A stretch of DNA of 64,000 nt, from the NCBI RefSeq assembly GCF_029893235.1, contig NZ_JARXWE010000005.1, positions 1-64,000 of the forward strand, given 5' to 3'. Under the pieces are notes generated by a model. That model was not told the DNA's origin, ran no database searches, and saw only the letters and a list, made by a program, of their open reading frames with translations. Positions 26,153 through 36,358 of this stretch are shown in pieces; position 1 is the first letter of the stretch; every line of letters begins with the position of its first letter. This DNA comes from Dysgonomonas sp. PH5-45 (GTDB lineage: Bacteria > Bacteroidota > Bacteroidia > Bacteroidales > Dysgonomonadaceae). Both the position numbers and the translations under genes were made by a program.

Positions 26153-27694
26153 ATGCTCGCAAAAGTATTTGGCGCTGCCGTTCAAGGCATTAACGCAAAC
26201 ATCATAACCATAGAAGTAAACTGTTCTAAAGGCATAAAATTTATGCTCGTTGGCTTGCCCGATGCTTCGGTGAAAGAGAGTCACGAACGCATTATTTCCG
26301 CATTACAGGTAAACGGCTATAAATTTCCACGGCAACAGGTGGTCATAAATATGTCGCCCGCCGATATCCGCAAAGAAGGTTCGGCCTACGATTTGCCTTT
26401 AGCAATCGGAATTTTAGCTGCCTCCGAAAGTGTATCGACTCAGAAACTCGAAGAATATATCATCATGGGCGAACTTTCGCTCGACGGAACCATTCTGCCC
26501 ATAAAAGGCGTCTTGCCGATAGCCATAAAAGCTCGTGAGCAAGGCTTCAAAGGATTCATCCTACCCCGGAGCAATGCCCGCGAAGCAGCCGTTGTAAACA
26601 ATATGGACGTTTATGGGGTAGACAACATAAAAGAAGTTATAGATTTTTTCAATGACCAATCAACGCTACAACCAACAGTCATAGATACAAGAGCCGAATT
26701 TAACCGTACGGGCAACAACTTTGAATTCGATTTTTCGGACGTGAAAGGTCAGGAAAACGTGAAACGTGCTCTCGAAGTAGCTGCCGCAGGTGGCCATAAT
26801 GCCATAATGATAGGTCCACCCGGAGCCGGTAAGTCAATGATGGCAAAGCGCATACCCTCAATATTACCGCCATTTACTTTGCACGAAGCACTCGAAACAA
26901 CCAAAATACACAGCGTTGCCGGAAAGATAGGCATAGAAACTTCTTTGATGAAGCAACGCCCCTTCAGGGCGCCACACCATACCATTTCGGACGTTGCAAT
27001 GGTGGGAGGCGGTGCATATCCGCAACCGGGCGAAATAAGCCTTGCCCATAATGGAGTACTTTTTCTGGATGAACTACCCGAATTCAACCGCAGTGTACTT
27101 GAAGTAATGCGTCAGCCACTCGAGGATAGGAAGATAAATATATCACGTTCCAAATTTTCGGTCGAATATCCGTCCGGATTTATGTTGATAGCATCCATGA
27201 ACCCTTGTCCGTGCGGTTACTATAACCACCCTGACAAAGACTGTATTTGCCCGCAGGGAGCCGTACACAAATACCTGAATAAAATATCAGGCCCATTGCT
27301 GGACCGTATAGATATACAGATTGAAATAACACCCGTACCTTTCGAAAAAATATCGGACAAAACATCCGCCGAAAGCAGTTCCCATATCAGGGAGAGGGTA
27401 ATAAAAGCCCGCGAAATACAATCCGTACGTTATAGCAGTGAAGATGGCATTTATTGCAATGCGCAAATGACCAGCAAGCATCTGCAAGAGTACGCCTCGC
27501 CCGACGAGGCCGGTCTTAAACTCTTAAAAACAGCCATGAACAGGTTTAACCTATCGGCCAGAGCCTACGACCGTATCCTTAAAGTAGCCCGTACAATAGC
27601 CGACCTTGAAGAGTCAGCAACAATTAAGTCCACCCACTTGGCCGAAGCAATTAATTATCGGAATCTGGACAGGGAAAATTGGGCAAATCAATAA
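26153..27694 (+). CDS. YifB/ComM family AAA ATPase
   Basis: A 513-residue Mg-chelatase-like ATPase. It has an N-terminal Lon-like S5 fold (LVGLPDASVKESHERI), a Walker A (IGPPGAGKSMMAKR) near 222, a Walker B (VLFLDELPEFN) near 305, an arginine-finger region (LDRIDIQIEI) and a C-terminal helical domain. A cysteine-rich insert (NPCPCGYYNHPDKDCICP) near 350 fits the family. ComM in proteobacteria is a hexameric helicase that extends homology branches during natural transformation; the role in Bacteroidota is not shown. A TACATTTG -7-like box lies at 26113-26120. Confidence 0.93.
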   Translation: MLAKVFGAAVQGINANIITIEVNCSKGIKFMLVGLPDASVKESHERIISALQVNGYKFPRQQVVINMSPADIRKEGSAYDLPLAIGILAASESVSTQKLEEYIIMGELSLDGTILPIKGVLPIAIKAREQGFKGFILPRSNAREAAVVNNMDVYGVDNIKEVIDFFNDQSTLQPTVIDTRAEFNRTGNNFEFDFSDVKGQENVKRALEVAAAGGHNAIMIGPPGAGKSMMAKRIPSILPPFTLHEALETTKIHSVAGKIGIETSLMKQRPFRAPHHTISDVAMVGGGAYPQPGEISLAHNGVLFLDELPEFNRSVLEVMRQPLEDRKINISRSKFSVEYPSGFMLIASMNPCPCGYYNHPDKDCICPQGAVHKYLNKISGPLLDRIDIQIEITPVPFEKISDKTSAESSSHIRERVIKAREIQSVRYSSEDGIYCNAQMTSKHLQEYASPDEAGLKLLKTAMNRFNLSARAYDRILKVARTIADLEESATIKSTHLAEAINYRNLDRENWANQ

Positions 27695-27699
27695 AATAT

Positions 27700-27730
27700 T
27701 TTGAAACAACATTAATTAATCCTACTTTTG
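27700..27730 (+). promoter_or_regulatory. Bacteroidota-type promoter of the DUF4254-GT9-GT4 operon
   Basis: TTTG (27700-27703), exactly 19 bases, TACTTTTG (27723-27730). Both elements match the consensus. It starts right after the comM stop codon and lies about 34 bases before the DUF4254 ATG. Confidence 0.75.
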
Positions 27731-27763
27731 TAAAATAAATTTAATTTAATAGACCCCTTAGAG

Positions 27764-28369
27764 ATGAGCTTTACAGATTTGAGCAATAATATATTCGATA
27801 CCGTAATTGCAGATTATCATCATAACGACCATGTGGATACTCCCATCAAAAACCCTTATGAGGTAAGATCGATCGAATATTATTTATATCTCAAAAATTG
27901 GATTGACACAGTTCAATGGCACTTGGAGGATATTATACGAAATCCTCAAATAGATCCTGTTGAAGCTCTTGCTCTGAAACGCCGTATAGACAAATCGAAT
28001 CAAGATAGAACCGATCTGGTAGAACTGATAGACAGCTATTTCCTTGACAAATACAAAGAAGTAAAACCCAAGGCTAATGCTCAGATAAACACAGAAAGCC
28101 CGGCTTGGGCCATAGACCGCCTGTCTATCCTTGCCTTGAAAATATACCATATGCAGCAAGAGGCAAACCGTACAGATGCTGATGCAGCCCATCGCGAAGT
28201 ATGTAAAAAGAAACTCGATGTATTGCTCGAACAGCGCACCGATCTATCGACTGCCATCAACGAATTGCTTGCTGATATAGAGAACGGCAATAAATACATG
28301 AAAGTTTACAAACAGATGAAAATGTATAACGACCCTACATTAAACCCTGTTTTGTACGAAAAGAAATAA
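27764..28369 (+). CDS. DUF4254 protein
   Basis: A 201-residue, largely alpha-helical protein matching the DUF4254 pattern (HHNDHVD near 21, IEYYLYLKNWIDTVQWHLEDIIR near 45, NQDRTDLVELID near 85). The family has no proven function and, as far as I recall, travels with GT9 heptosyltransferase-like genes in Bacteroidota, as here: a GT9 gene begins 20 bases downstream and a GT4 gene follows. The conserved His and Asp residues (HHNDH) could bind metal or act catalytically, but this is inference. It is the first gene of the operon, behind a consensus promoter. Confidence 0.85.
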   Translation: MSFTDLSNNIFDTVIADYHHNDHVDTPIKNPYEVRSIEYYLYLKNWIDTVQWHLEDIIRNPQIDPVEALALKRRIDKSNQDRTDLVELIDSYFLDKYKEVKPKANAQINTESPAWAIDRLSILALKIYHMQQEANRTDADAAHREVCKKKLDVLLEQRTDLSTAINELLADIENGNKYMKVYKQMKMYNDPTLNPVLYEKK

Positions 28370-28388
28370 ATTTACAAAACTATTCTGA

Positions 28389-29423
28389 ATGCCAAGAATA
28401 TTAGTTGTTCGTATATCTTCTTTTGGCGATGTGGCAATGCTTGTTCCAGTTATTACCTCTGTTGCCGCAAGATATCCTCAATCCCGATTTTCAGTACTGA
28501 CACGTCCTGCTTTCACGCCGCTATTCAACAATTTAGGGTTTAATATTAATACTATTCCCCTCGATACGGATAAGCGTCACAAAGGCTTTCGTTTTTTAAA
28601 GATATTGGGCAAATTACATAGAAAACGCTTTACTGAAGTTGTAGACGTTCACGATGTGCTTCGCTCAAAGGTTATACGAAGAAGCTTATGGCTGACAGGT
28701 GTAAAAACAGCCTATATAGATAAGGGCCGCTTAGAAAAAGCCGAGATGGTAAGCACCAAACGGACACAACCACCCCTCAAGTCGACTATCGAAAGGTACT
28801 TCGAAGTATTTGAACGGGCTGGTTATAAGGCCGATATGTCTTTTTCAAACTTTTTCGATTTCTCTAATACCGACTTCTACCAGCTGCGGAGTGTTGTTGC
28901 TGAAAAAAAGGGACGTTGGATTGCAATAGCTCCGTTTGCTAAACACAGAGAAAAGATATATCCTCTCGAAAAAATGGAAAAGGTGATAGCGACCCTATCG
29001 AAAAACCCGGAAAATAATATATTCCTTTTTGTTGGTGGCAAAGGCGAATCGGAGGTTGCCAACAAGTGGTGTGCTAAATATCCCAATACAATCAATACAG
29101 CCCAAAAGCTAAACCTCAGCAACGAACTCTTGCTGATGTATTATATGGATGTTATGATATCCATGGATTCGGCCAATATGCACTTGGCGTCTATCGTGCA
29201 AGTTCCTGTTGTTTCCATATGGGGAGCTACCCACCCCAGTTTAGGGTTTTACGGGTTTAAGCAAGACCCCGACAACGCCATTCAGATAGACCTTGATTGC
29301 CGTCCATGTTCTGTTTACGGAGAAATTCCGTGTGTGAGAGGCGATTACGCCTGCATGAACGGAATAAACGAACAGGTGATTGTTGATAAAGTGGAAGATA
29401 TTCTGGCTAAGAAACAAAAGTAG
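28389..29423 (+). CDS. GT9 family (heptosyltransferase-like) glycosyltransferase
   Basis: A 344-residue GT-B transferase of the ADP-heptose:LPS heptosyltransferase family. It begins with the RISSFGDVAMLVPV motif and has GRWIAIAPFAKHREKIYPLEKMEKVI near 180. The C-terminal donor site contains MDSANMHLASIVQVPVVSIWGATHPSLGFYG near 265. Cysteines DCRPCSVYGEIPC near 305 are a usual feature. It probably adds a core sugar to lipopolysaccharide at the inner membrane. It sits between DUF4254 and a GT4 gene that starts seven bases later. Confidence 0.92.
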   Translation: MPRILVVRISSFGDVAMLVPVITSVAARYPQSRFSVLTRPAFTPLFNNLGFNINTIPLDTDKRHKGFRFLKILGKLHRKRFTEVVDVHDVLRSKVIRRSLWLTGVKTAYIDKGRLEKAEMVSTKRTQPPLKSTIERYFEVFERAGYKADMSFSNFFDFSNTDFYQLRSVVAEKKGRWIAIAPFAKHREKIYPLEKMEKVIATLSKNPENNIFLFVGGKGESEVANKWCAKYPNTINTAQKLNLSNELLLMYYMDVMISMDSANMHLASIVQVPVVSIWGATHPSLGFYGFKQDPDNAIQIDLDCRPCSVYGEIPCVRGDYACMNGINEQVIVDKVEDILAKKQK

Positions 29424-29429
29424 ACTGCC

Positions 29430-30545
29430 ATGAAAATAGCTATTCTTTCTCCTTTCTATCCTTTTCGTGGAGGGATTGCTTCGTTTAGCGATTGTTTGTA
29501 CACAGAGCTAAGCAAAGAGGATGAAGTAGAAGCATTTTCATATACAACCATGTATCCGTCTTTTCTTTTTCCGGGAAAGACACAATATGTAGATAACCCC
29601 GATAGTGGAAAGTCGAAAGCCAGCACGGTTCTGAGCAGTGTAAATCCACTGTCGTACATATCTGCCGCAAAAAAAATAAACAAGTACCATCCCGATATAC
29701 TTATCGTTGCTTATTGGATGCCTTTTATGGCTCCTGCCTTGGGTAGCGTTTGCCGGCTTATAAAAAAAGACATTAAAATACTGGCATTGGTTCACAATGC
29801 TATCCCTCACGAAAGGAGTTTCATAGATGTTCCTTTTGCCAAATATTTCTTCGGCCGATGCGATGGTTTTATTGCTATGAGCCAACCTGTTAAGCAAGAC
29901 TTAGAACAGTTGATGCCGCATGCGCGCGTTTTGTTGAATCCGCACCCTATATACGACCAGTATGGCGACCGCTTCCACAAAGCAGAAGCCTGCAAGCAAC
30001 TGGGTGTAAAACCTGAAAAGAAAACGCTTCTGTTTTTCGGGCTTATCCGCGATTACAAAGGACTTGATTTGCTTATCCAGGCTATGTCATATCTGAACGA
30101 CAGCTACCAACTGATTATCGGCGGAGAATGTTACGGCGACTTCAAGAAATATCAGGATCTGATAGATGCTTCGCCCCTGAAAGATAATATAAAGATATTT
30201 GAACAATATATTCCCGACGAAATGGTATCGCCTCTGTTTTCGGCTTCCGATGCACTTGTGCTACCCTACCGTTCGGCTACTCAGAGCGGAGTTGTTGCCC
30301 TTGCATATCAACTGGAACTACCTATGGTAGCAACCGATGTGGGAGCCTTGGGACAAGCCATCAGAGAATCGAATACAGGGATTGTGGTTGAAGAAATCGC
30401 ACCCGAAGCTATTGCCTGCGGAATAAAACAGTATTTCGAAGTTGATGGGAAATCGTCTTTCCTACCGGGGATTCTTTCCGAAAAGAAGAGGCTTTCGTGG
30501 TCGTCTTTCGCCCAATCGTTCAGAAAATTCGCGCAAGATTTATAA
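29430..30545 (+). CDS. GT4 family glycosyltransferase
   Basis: A 371-residue GT-B transferase. The N-terminal loop is FYPFRGGIASFSD and the C-terminal nucleotide-binding half contains LLFFGLIRDYKGLDLLIQAM near 200. The donor motif region is ASDALVLPYRSATQSGVVALAYQLELPMVATDVGALG near 275, in which the usual EPFG is replaced by ATQSG, a known variant in this group. It is the third gene of the DUF4254-GT9-GT4 operon. The job is probably LPS core or surface glycan assembly. It converges on mutS with only 18 bases between. Confidence 0.9.
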   Translation: MKIAILSPFYPFRGGIASFSDCLYTELSKEDEVEAFSYTTMYPSFLFPGKTQYVDNPDSGKSKASTVLSSVNPLSYISAAKKINKYHPDILIVAYWMPFMAPALGSVCRLIKKDIKILALVHNAIPHERSFIDVPFAKYFFGRCDGFIAMSQPVKQDLEQLMPHARVLLNPHPIYDQYGDRFHKAEACKQLGVKPEKKTLLFFGLIRDYKGLDLLIQAMSYLNDSYQLIIGGECYGDFKKYQDLIDASPLKDNIKIFEQYIPDEMVSPLFSASDALVLPYRSATQSGVVALAYQLELPMVATDVGALGQAIRESNTGIVVEEIAPEAIACGIKQYFEVDGKSSFLPGILSEKKRLSWSSFAQSFRKFAQDL

Positions 30546-30563
30546 ATTCGTACTCTTCCCTGT

Positions 30564-33176
30564 TTATTTTCCTTTCACTATTTTCTTTATTTCATTGAGT
30601 TTATTCAAGGCATCGACTGGTGTCAGGTTGTTCACATCGAGCGAGAGTATTTCGTCGCGCACCTGACTCAAAACGGGATCGTCCAACTGGAAGAAACTCA
30701 ACTGCAAGCCTTCGCGCTGTTCTCTGATTGCTTTCATCGGTTTTGCTATGCCCTGTTTACGGTTATCGGTCTCTAACTGAGCTAAAATATCGGATGCACG
30801 CTTCACTATGCTTGGAGGCATTCCCGCCATTTTTGCCACATGGATACCAAAACTGTGTTCGCTTCCGCCTTTCACCAGCTTACGCAAAAAGATTACCTTA
30901 TTATCTATTTCCTTTACAGACACATTGTAATTTTTTATCCGTTTGAACGATTTTTCCATTTCGTTCAGTTCGTGATAATGTGTTGCAAAAAGTGTCTTCG
31001 CTTTTGCTTTAGGGTGTTCATGGATATGCTCCACTATTGCCCAAGCGATAGATATACCGTCGTAAGTACTGGTACCACGCCCCAATTCGTCGAAAAGCAC
31101 AAGGCTTCTGTCCGAAAGGTTATTCAAGATATCGGCTGCTTCGTTCATCTCTACCATGAAGGTCGATTCGCCCAACGATATATTATCGGAAGCCCCCACA
31201 CGGGTAAATATCTTGTCTACAAGTCCTATCCGGGCCGATTCGGCAGGAACAAAACTTCCGGCCTGCGCCATCAGTGTTATCAAAGCCGTTTGCCGCAACA
31301 ATGCCGACTTACCCGCCATGTTTGGCCCCGTTATGATGATAATTTGCTGCGCCTTACTGTCAAGATGCACATCATTGGCGATGTATGGCTCGCCAAGCGG
31401 CAATTGCTTTTCTATAACAGGGTGGCGACCTGCTTTTATATCCAACACATCCGAATCTATAACATCAGGACGCACGTATTTATTCTCCCCGGCTACCTTT
31501 GCAAACGAAAGCAAACAATCTATGCGGGCTATAAGGTTTGCATTGCGCTGTATAACAGGTATATATTCCGTTATACTCTCTACCAGATTGTTGTACAAGG
31601 TTGTTTCGAGCGCCAGTATTTTTTCTTCCGCCCCCAAAATCTTTTCTTCGTAATCTTTCAGTTCTTGTGTAATATACCGTTCGGCGTTGACGAGCGTTTG
31701 CTTACGTATCCAGTCGGCAGGAACTTTATCCTTATGGGTATTGCGGACTTCTATATAATAACCGAAAACATTATTGAAACTTATTTTGAGCGAAGAAATT
31801 CCTGTTGCTTCCGTTTCGCGCTGCTGTATCTGCATCAGGTAATCTTTGCCCGAGAAAGCTATTTCGCGCAGGCTATCCAACTCTTCGTTAACACCTTTGC
31901 GAATTATATTTCCACGATTTACCTGCGCCGGAGGATCGTTTTGTATCTCACGTTCTATCCGGTCTCTTACCGGAGGGCAAAAGTCCAATTGTTCTCCAAT
32001 TTTCCTCAAGGTGTGTTCTTCCAAATCCAGAAAAGCATTGCGCACAGGCTCAATAGCATTGAGAGCAACCTTAAGTTGAACCACTTCGCGGGGAGTGACG
32101 CGCCCAACGGCCACTTTCGATACGATACGCTCCAAATCGCCAATCAGCGATAGCTGTTCCTCCAAAAGCTGCTTCAATTGCGGGTCACGAAAAAAATATT
32201 CCACCACATTCAGCCTATCGTTAATAGGCTCTACCTCTTTGAGTGGAAAAACCAGCCAACGACGCAACATACGCGCACCCATAGGCGAAACCGTACGATC
32301 TAAAACATTCAACAGCGACTTGCCCCCTTCGTTCATCGTGGAAATCACTTCCAAGCTACGCACCGTGAATTTGTCTAAACGCACATAGCGGTCTTCTTCT
32401 ATTCGCGAGAGTGTTGTTATATGTCTTATCTGGCAATGCTGTGTAATGTCCAGATAATGCAGTATTGTTCCCGCAGCAATGATTCCGTCGTAAAGTTGAG
32501 CCACACCAAAACCTTTCAGGTTTTTTGTCTCAAAATGCTTCAATAGCCTGTCGTTTGCGGCATCGGCAGTAAAAACCCAATCTTCGAGCTCGAAGGTAAA
32601 AAAACGTGAACCGAAATATTCTTCAAACGGTTTTTTCTTGTCGCGCTCTATCAGCACCTCTTTGGGCGAGAAATTGGCCAGTAGTTTGTCTATATACTCC
32701 TGCTGTCCCTCGGTTACAAGAAATTCACCTGTCGAAATATCAAGAAATGAAATACCTATATTTTTTTTCGCAAAATGAATAGCACAGAGAAAATTATTCT
32801 CTTTGTGGTTCAACACATTGTCATTGATAGATACTCCGGGAGTAACCAGTTCGGTGATACCTCTTTTAACAAGAGTCTTTGTCATCTTGGGGTCTTCCAA
32901 CTGATCGCAAATAGCTACACGCCTACCCGCACGGACAAGTTTTGGCAGATAAGTATCCAACGCATGATGTGGAAAGCCGGCAAGTTCAACAAACTGGGCC
33001 GCCCCGTTAGAACGTTGGGTAAGAGTAATACCCAGAATATTGGAAGTATCGATAGCGTCCTGCAAAAAAGTCTCGTAAAAGTCGCCTACACGAAAAAGTA
33101 ATATTGCGTCAGGATGTTTACTTTTAATCTCGAAATACTGCTTCATCAGCGGGGTTTCTGCAACTTTTTTCGCCAC
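30564..33176 (-). CDS. mutS: DNA mismatch repair protein MutS
   Basis: An 870-residue MutS. The N-terminal mismatch-reading domain has the Phe-X-Glu motif (GDFYETF). Connector, lever and clamp domains follow. The ATPase has Walker [16 protein letters not shown] near 615, [14 protein letters not shown], Walker [23 protein letters not shown] and [12 protein letters not shown]. The C-terminal helix-turn-helix for dimerisation is visible. Length is typical for Bacteroidales. A CAAAGGTA box (reverse TACCTTTG) at 33202-33209 is a likely -7 element, without a well-spaced -33. Confidence 0.97.
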   Translation of the reverse strand: MAKKVAETPLMKQYFEIKSKHPDAILLFRVGDFYETFLQDAIDTSNILGITLTQRSNGAAQFVELAGFPHHALDTYLPKLVRAGRRVAICDQLEDPKMTKTLVKRGITELVTPGVSINDNVLNHKENNFLCAIHFAKKNIGISFLDISTGEFLVTEGQQEYIDKLLANFSPKEVLIERDKKKPFEEYFGSRFFTFELEDWVFTADAANDRLLKHFETKNLKGFGVAQLYDGIIAAGTILHYLDITQHCQIRHITTLSRIEEDRYVRLDKFTVRSLEVISTMNEGGKSLLNVLDRTVSPMGARMLRRWLVFPLKEVEPINDRLNVVEYFFRDPQLKQLLEEQLSLIGDLERIVSKVAVGRVTPREVVQLKVALNAIEPVRNAFLDLEEHTLRKIGEQLDFCPPVRDRIEREIQNDPPAQVNRGNIIRKGVNEELDSLREIAFSGKDYLMQIQQRETEATGISSLKISFNNVFGYYIEVRNTHKDKVPADWIRKQTLVNAERYITQELKDYEEKILGAEEKILALETTLYNNLVESITEYIPVIQRNANLIARIDCLLSFAKVAGENKYVRPDVIDSDVLDIKAGRHPVIEKQLPLGEPYIANDVHLDSKAQQIIIITGPNMAGKSALLRQTALITLMAQAGSFVPAESARIGLVDKIFTRVGASDNISLGESTFMVEMNEAADILNNLSDRSLVLFDELGRGTSTYDGISIAWAIVEHIHEHPKAKAKTLFATHYHELNEMEKSFKRIKNYNVSVKEIDNKVIFLRKLVKGGSEHSFGIHVAKMAGMPPSIVKRASDILAQLETDNRKQGIAKPMKAIREQREGLQLSFFQLDDPVLSQVRDEILSLDVNNLTPVDALNKLNEIKKIVKGK

Positions 33177-33243
33177 GGTTCTATCGTTTTATGTGAATAA
33201 ACAAAGGTAGAAAAACTTTTTAAAGATTCCATCGCTCAAAACA

Positions 33244-33275
33244 AAGTCCCTTTGCAAAAAATTGCAAAGGGACTT
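33244..33275 (-). terminator. Hairpin ending the mce-mmdA-BCCP operon
   Basis: Perfect 14-bp inverted repeat AAGTCCCTTTGCAA / TTGCAAAGGGACTT (33244-33257 with 33262-33275). On the reverse strand it is followed by TGTTTTG, a modest T run. Confidence 0.75.
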
Positions 33276-33302
33276 CACATCCATATAACTAAATATAGTT
33301 TT

Positions 33303-33716
33303 TTACTCTATTGTAAGGATAGTTACACCTTCAAGGATAGAATCACCGGCATTAACGCTGATAGAAGCAACTTTACCCGAAACAGGGGCGTTGATTGCGT
33401 TTTCCATCTTCATAGCTTCAAGCACGGCAACAACATCGCCCTTATTTACAGCATCGCCCACCTTAACCTTGATATCAACAATGATACCGGGAAGTGGCGA
33501 TTTGATAGTACCGGCACCCGAACCTGCGGCAGCAGGAGCCGAAGACGCGCTTGCAACAGGACGTTGTATTTTTGGCGCGGCGGCAGGCTCTTCTTTTTTC
33601 TCCAACTCTACCTTATAAGAAGCTCCGTTTACGGTTACTTCCGCCAACTGGTCTTCAAACTTGTCAACGGCTACTTCGTACTCTTTGCCGTTTATTTTAT
33701 ATTTAAACGTTTTCAT
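33303..33716 (-). CDS. Biotin carboxyl carrier subunit
   Basis: A 137-residue biotin carrier protein. An N-terminal segment (1-40) common to decarboxylase carriers is followed by an Ala/Pro-rich flexible linker (40-70). The biotinyl domain (70-137) has the acceptor Lys103 in EAMKMEN. It carries CO2 between two carboxyltransferase sites in the methylmalonyl-CoA/oxaloacetate enzyme family. It is the last gene of the mce-mmdA-small-subunit operon, 15 bases after the small gene. The distant PycB-like protein has lost its own biotin lysine, so this carrier is its best candidate partner. Confidence 0.93.
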   Translation of the reverse strand: MKTFKYKINGKEYEVAVDKFEDQLAEVTVNGASYKVELEKKEEPAAAPKIQRPVASASSAPAAAGSGAGTIKSPLPGIIVDIKVKVGDAVNKGDVVAVLEAMKMENAINAPVSGKVASISVNAGDSILEGVTILTIE

Positions 33717-33731
33717 ATATCTAACTCGTTT

Positions 33732-33905
33732 TTACATTTTGTTTGGTTGTTGTCTAAACAGCAATTCTTTGGCCGCCCATGGCAGATACTCCTGTGGCTG
33801 TCTCTTAATTGTCAGCACATTGCTTTCCACATCATGCACTTCGTCCTGAAGCTCATAGATAGCCATTGCAATAGCTGCTAAGACATCGTTATTAATTTCG
33901 CTCAT
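33732..33905 (-). CDS. 57-residue subunit like the C-terminal part of OadG/MmdD
   Basis: A small gene that starts with ATG at 33905 and stops with TAA at 33732-33734; it lies exactly in the operon gap, 29 bases after mmdA and 15 before the BCCP gene. The 57-residue product begins MSEINNDVLAAIAMAIYELQ. It then has a short acidic stretch, VLTIKR, and a YLPWAAKELLF segment. This order resembles the cytoplasmic C-terminal end of Na+-pumping decarboxylase gamma/delta subunits (LTIKR...YSPWSSK), which holds the complex together, but the N-terminal membrane helix is missing. The resemblance is from memory of the family and was not aligned. It is probably a soluble assembly subunit. Confidence 0.75.
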   Translation of the reverse strand: MSEINNDVLAAIAMAIYELQDEVHDVESNVLTIKRQPQEYLPWAAKELLFRQQPNKM

Positions 33906-33934
33906 AATTTTCTTTCTTTTTTCTCGGTTAGAAA

Positions 33935-35494
33935 TTATAGAGGCAGGTTATCATGCTTTTTAGCAGGATTAACTTGTTGTTTTGTTCTCAATTGCTCTAA
34001 AGCGCGAATCACACGGAAACGAGTGTTACGAGGTTCAATAACATCGTCGATATAACCATAACGGGCTGCATTGTAAGGATTGCAGAACAGTTTGTTATAC
34101 TCATCTTTCTTAGCGGCTGCCACTTCTGCTTGTTTAGCAGGATCGGTTTCGGCTTTAATTTCTTTAGCATACAATACTTCTGCCGCTCCATCGGCACCCA
34201 TAACTGCAATTTCGGCAGTTGGCCATGCGTAGTTGATGTCGCCACGAAGTTGTTTACAGCTCATCACGATGTGCGAACCTCCGTACGATTTACGCAAAGT
34301 AACTGTTACTTTTGGCACAGTAGCCTCACCGTAAGCATAAAGGAGTTTTGCTCCGTGAGTGATAACACCGCCGTATTCTTGTCCTGTTCCGGGAAGGAAT
34401 CCGGGAACGTCTACCAAAGTTACGAGAGGAATATTGAAAGCATCGCAGAAACGTACAAAACGTGCAGCCTTACGCGAAGCATTGATGTCAAGAACACCAG
34501 CCATATATTTAGGCTGATTGGCTACAATACCCACTGACTGTCCGTTCATACGAGAGAAACCTACGATAATATTTTTAGCATAGTTTGCATGTACTTCAAG
34601 GAACTCGCCGTTGTCAACAACAGAACCTATTACGTCATACATATCGTATGCCTTGTTAGGATTGTCAGGAATGATATCGTTCAACAAATCGTCCATACGG
34701 GCAATCGGGTCGGTACATTCTTTGCGTGGAGCTTCTTCGCGGTTGTTAGAAGGAAGGAAGCTGTATAGTTTCTTGATAAGTTCTATACCTTCGTCTTCGT
34801 TAGCAACAGAGAACTGAGCAACCCCCGATTTTGTTGTATGCACACCTGCACCACCAAGTTCTTCTTGGGTTACATCTTCGCCTGTTACGGTTTTAACAAC
34901 TTTTGGTCCTGTAAGGAACATATAAGAGCTACCTTCTGTCATCAAAATGAAGTCGGTAAGAGCAGGAGAGTAAACAGCACCACCGGCACAAGGACCAAAG
35001 ATTGCTGAAATCTGAGGAATAACTCCCGAAGCAAGGATATTGCGTTGGAAGATTTCAGAATATCCCGCCAATGCGTTCACACCTTCTTGTATACGCGCAC
35101 CACCCGAGTCGTTGATACCGATGCAAGGAGCACCTACTTTCATTGCCATATCCATTACTTTACAGATTTTCATTGCCATTGTTTCGGACAACGAACCACC
35201 TATAACCGTGAAGTCTTGAGCAAACACATAAACCAAACGACCGTCCATAGTTCCGCAACCGGTTACAACACCATCGCCCAAGAATTTAATTTTTTCCTGA
35301 CCAAAGTTTGTGCAACGATGCTCTACAAACATATCGAACTCTTCGAAACTGCCTTCGTCTAACAACAAGGCAACACGTTCACGCGCAGTGTACTTTCCTT
35401 TTGCATGTTGGGCTTCAATTCTTTTTTCACCACCACCAAGGCGGGCTTTTGCACGAAGCTCAATAAGCTCTTTTACTTTTTCAAGTTGGCTCAT
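33935..35494 (-). CDS. mmdA: Methylmalonyl-CoA carboxyltransferase subunit (MmdA / 12S-like)
   Basis: A 519-residue acyl-CoA carboxyltransferase of the crotonase fold. The N half has [27 protein letters not shown] and the oxyanion-type loop [24 protein letters not shown] near 122. The C half has [35 protein letters not shown] near 365 and [11 protein letters not shown]. It transfers a carboxyl group between methylmalonyl-CoA or propionyl-CoA and biotin. Bacteroidales use it in propionate formation from succinate. It follows the epimerase by 43 bases and precedes the small subunit and the biotin carrier. Confidence 0.93.
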   Translation of the reverse strand: MSQLEKVKELIELRAKARLGGGEKRIEAQHAKGKYTARERVALLLDEGSFEEFDMFVEHRCTNFGQEKIKFLGDGVVTGCGTMDGRLVYVFAQDFTVIGGSLSETMAMKICKVMDMAMKVGAPCIGINDSGGARIQEGVNALAGYSEIFQRNILASGVIPQISAIFGPCAGGAVYSPALTDFILMTEGSSYMFLTGPKVVKTVTGEDVTQEELGGAGVHTTKSGVAQFSVANEDEGIELIKKLYSFLPSNNREEAPRKECTDPIARMDDLLNDIIPDNPNKAYDMYDVIGSVVDNGEFLEVHANYAKNIIVGFSRMNGQSVGIVANQPKYMAGVLDINASRKAARFVRFCDAFNIPLVTLVDVPGFLPGTGQEYGGVITHGAKLLYAYGEATVPKVTVTLRKSYGGSHIVMSCKQLRGDINYAWPTAEIAVMGADGAAEVLYAKEIKAETDPAKQAEVAAAKKDEYNKLFCNPYNAARYGYIDDVIEPRNTRFRVIRALEQLRTKQQVNPAKKHDNLPL

Positions 35495-35537
35495 ATTCTT
35501 TTATTTTGATTCTAAGAAATTAATTTTCAGTAAGTTT

Positions 35538-35951
35538 TTATTTTTTAGGGTCTTCGCACAGCTCTGTAAGCACGCTGCATGTTGATTTAGGATGAAGGAA
35601 AGCAATATTCAAACCTTCGGCTCCGCCACGAGGCGCTTTATCTATAAGCTGAACGCCTTTTGCTTCAAGTTCGCCCAAAGCATTGGCAACACCATCGGCT
35701 ACCGCAAAAGCAAGGTGATGGATACCTTCGCCTTTTTTCTCGATAAACTTAGCGATAGTACTGTCTGGACTGGTTGGTTCAAGAAGCTCTATTTTTGTTT
35801 GTCCTACCTTAAAGAAGGCAGTTTTCACTTTCTGGTCTTCAACAACTTCAATGTTATAACACTTCATGCCCAACACTCCTTCGTAGTATGGAAGGCTTTC
35901 TTCAATGCTTTTCACAGCAATACCAAGATGTTCAATATGCGAAATATTCAT
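35538..35951 (-). CDS. mce: Methylmalonyl-CoA epimerase
   Basis: A 137-residue vicinal-oxygen-chelate protein that interconverts (R)- and (S)-methylmalonyl-CoA. Metal ligands are expected at the N-terminal His ([11 protein letters not shown]), at Glu in [12 protein letters not shown], at His in GIHHLAFAV and near the end. Length and motif order are standard. It is the first gene of the four-gene propionate operon, which agrees with a succinate-to-propionate route. Confidence 0.95.
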   Translation of the reverse strand: MNISHIEHLGIAVKSIEESLPYYEGVLGMKCYNIEVVEDQKVKTAFFKVGQTKIELLEPTSPDSTIAKFIEKKGEGIHHLAFAVADGVANALGELEAKGVQLIDKAPRGGAEGLNIAFLHPKSTCSVLTELCEDPKK

Positions 35952-36358
35952 GATCTATTTTATTATAAATAAGTTAGTATTTTGAATTAATGCCTGCAAA
36001 TTTACTATTAAATTATCAAAGAACGGGAAAATATAAGCAGGAAAAAAAGATGCTTTTGATTATGTCATTATGCTTTTCACTTTATTTAAGTTCTAACATT
36101 ATAATCCTCTATATTTTCCATTGGAGGGAATAACCCACCGTTTTTGCTTACTTTTTGATTATGCGCCAACAAAAACAGCCCCTTATCCGGTTGGTTTATC
36201 TCTATTATTACCTCAAATAGGAACTATATCTTGAAAAACATAGTTTCCCGTCTCGTTTCATCCCGAAAAAAATTATACCTTGCATAATTATGGCGGCGCA
36301 TACCATAAAACACACTGCGCTTCAAAAGCCCGTTAACATTACCCGAAATTGTAGTAAA
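35952..36358. other. Divergent intergenic stretch between mce and ppk
   Basis: Must hold the promoters of both divergent operons. A CAAATTTA box (reverse TAAATTTG) at 35997-36004 may be the mce -7 element, without a well-spaced -33. A TACCTTGC at 36276-36283 is a weak ppk candidate. A small hairpin (36220-36248) with arms GGAACTAT and ATAGTTTCC is visible. No gene seen. Confidence 0.55.

Noticed and set aside
30840-32153. Long forward frame (437 codons) across mutS
   Set aside because: Antisense to well-conserved MutS ATPase and clamp domains; no recognisable domain.
36290-36358. Upstream ATG extending PPK1 by 23 residues
   Set aside because: The added residues have no family similarity, while MIINNRELSWL at 36359 matches the usual start.
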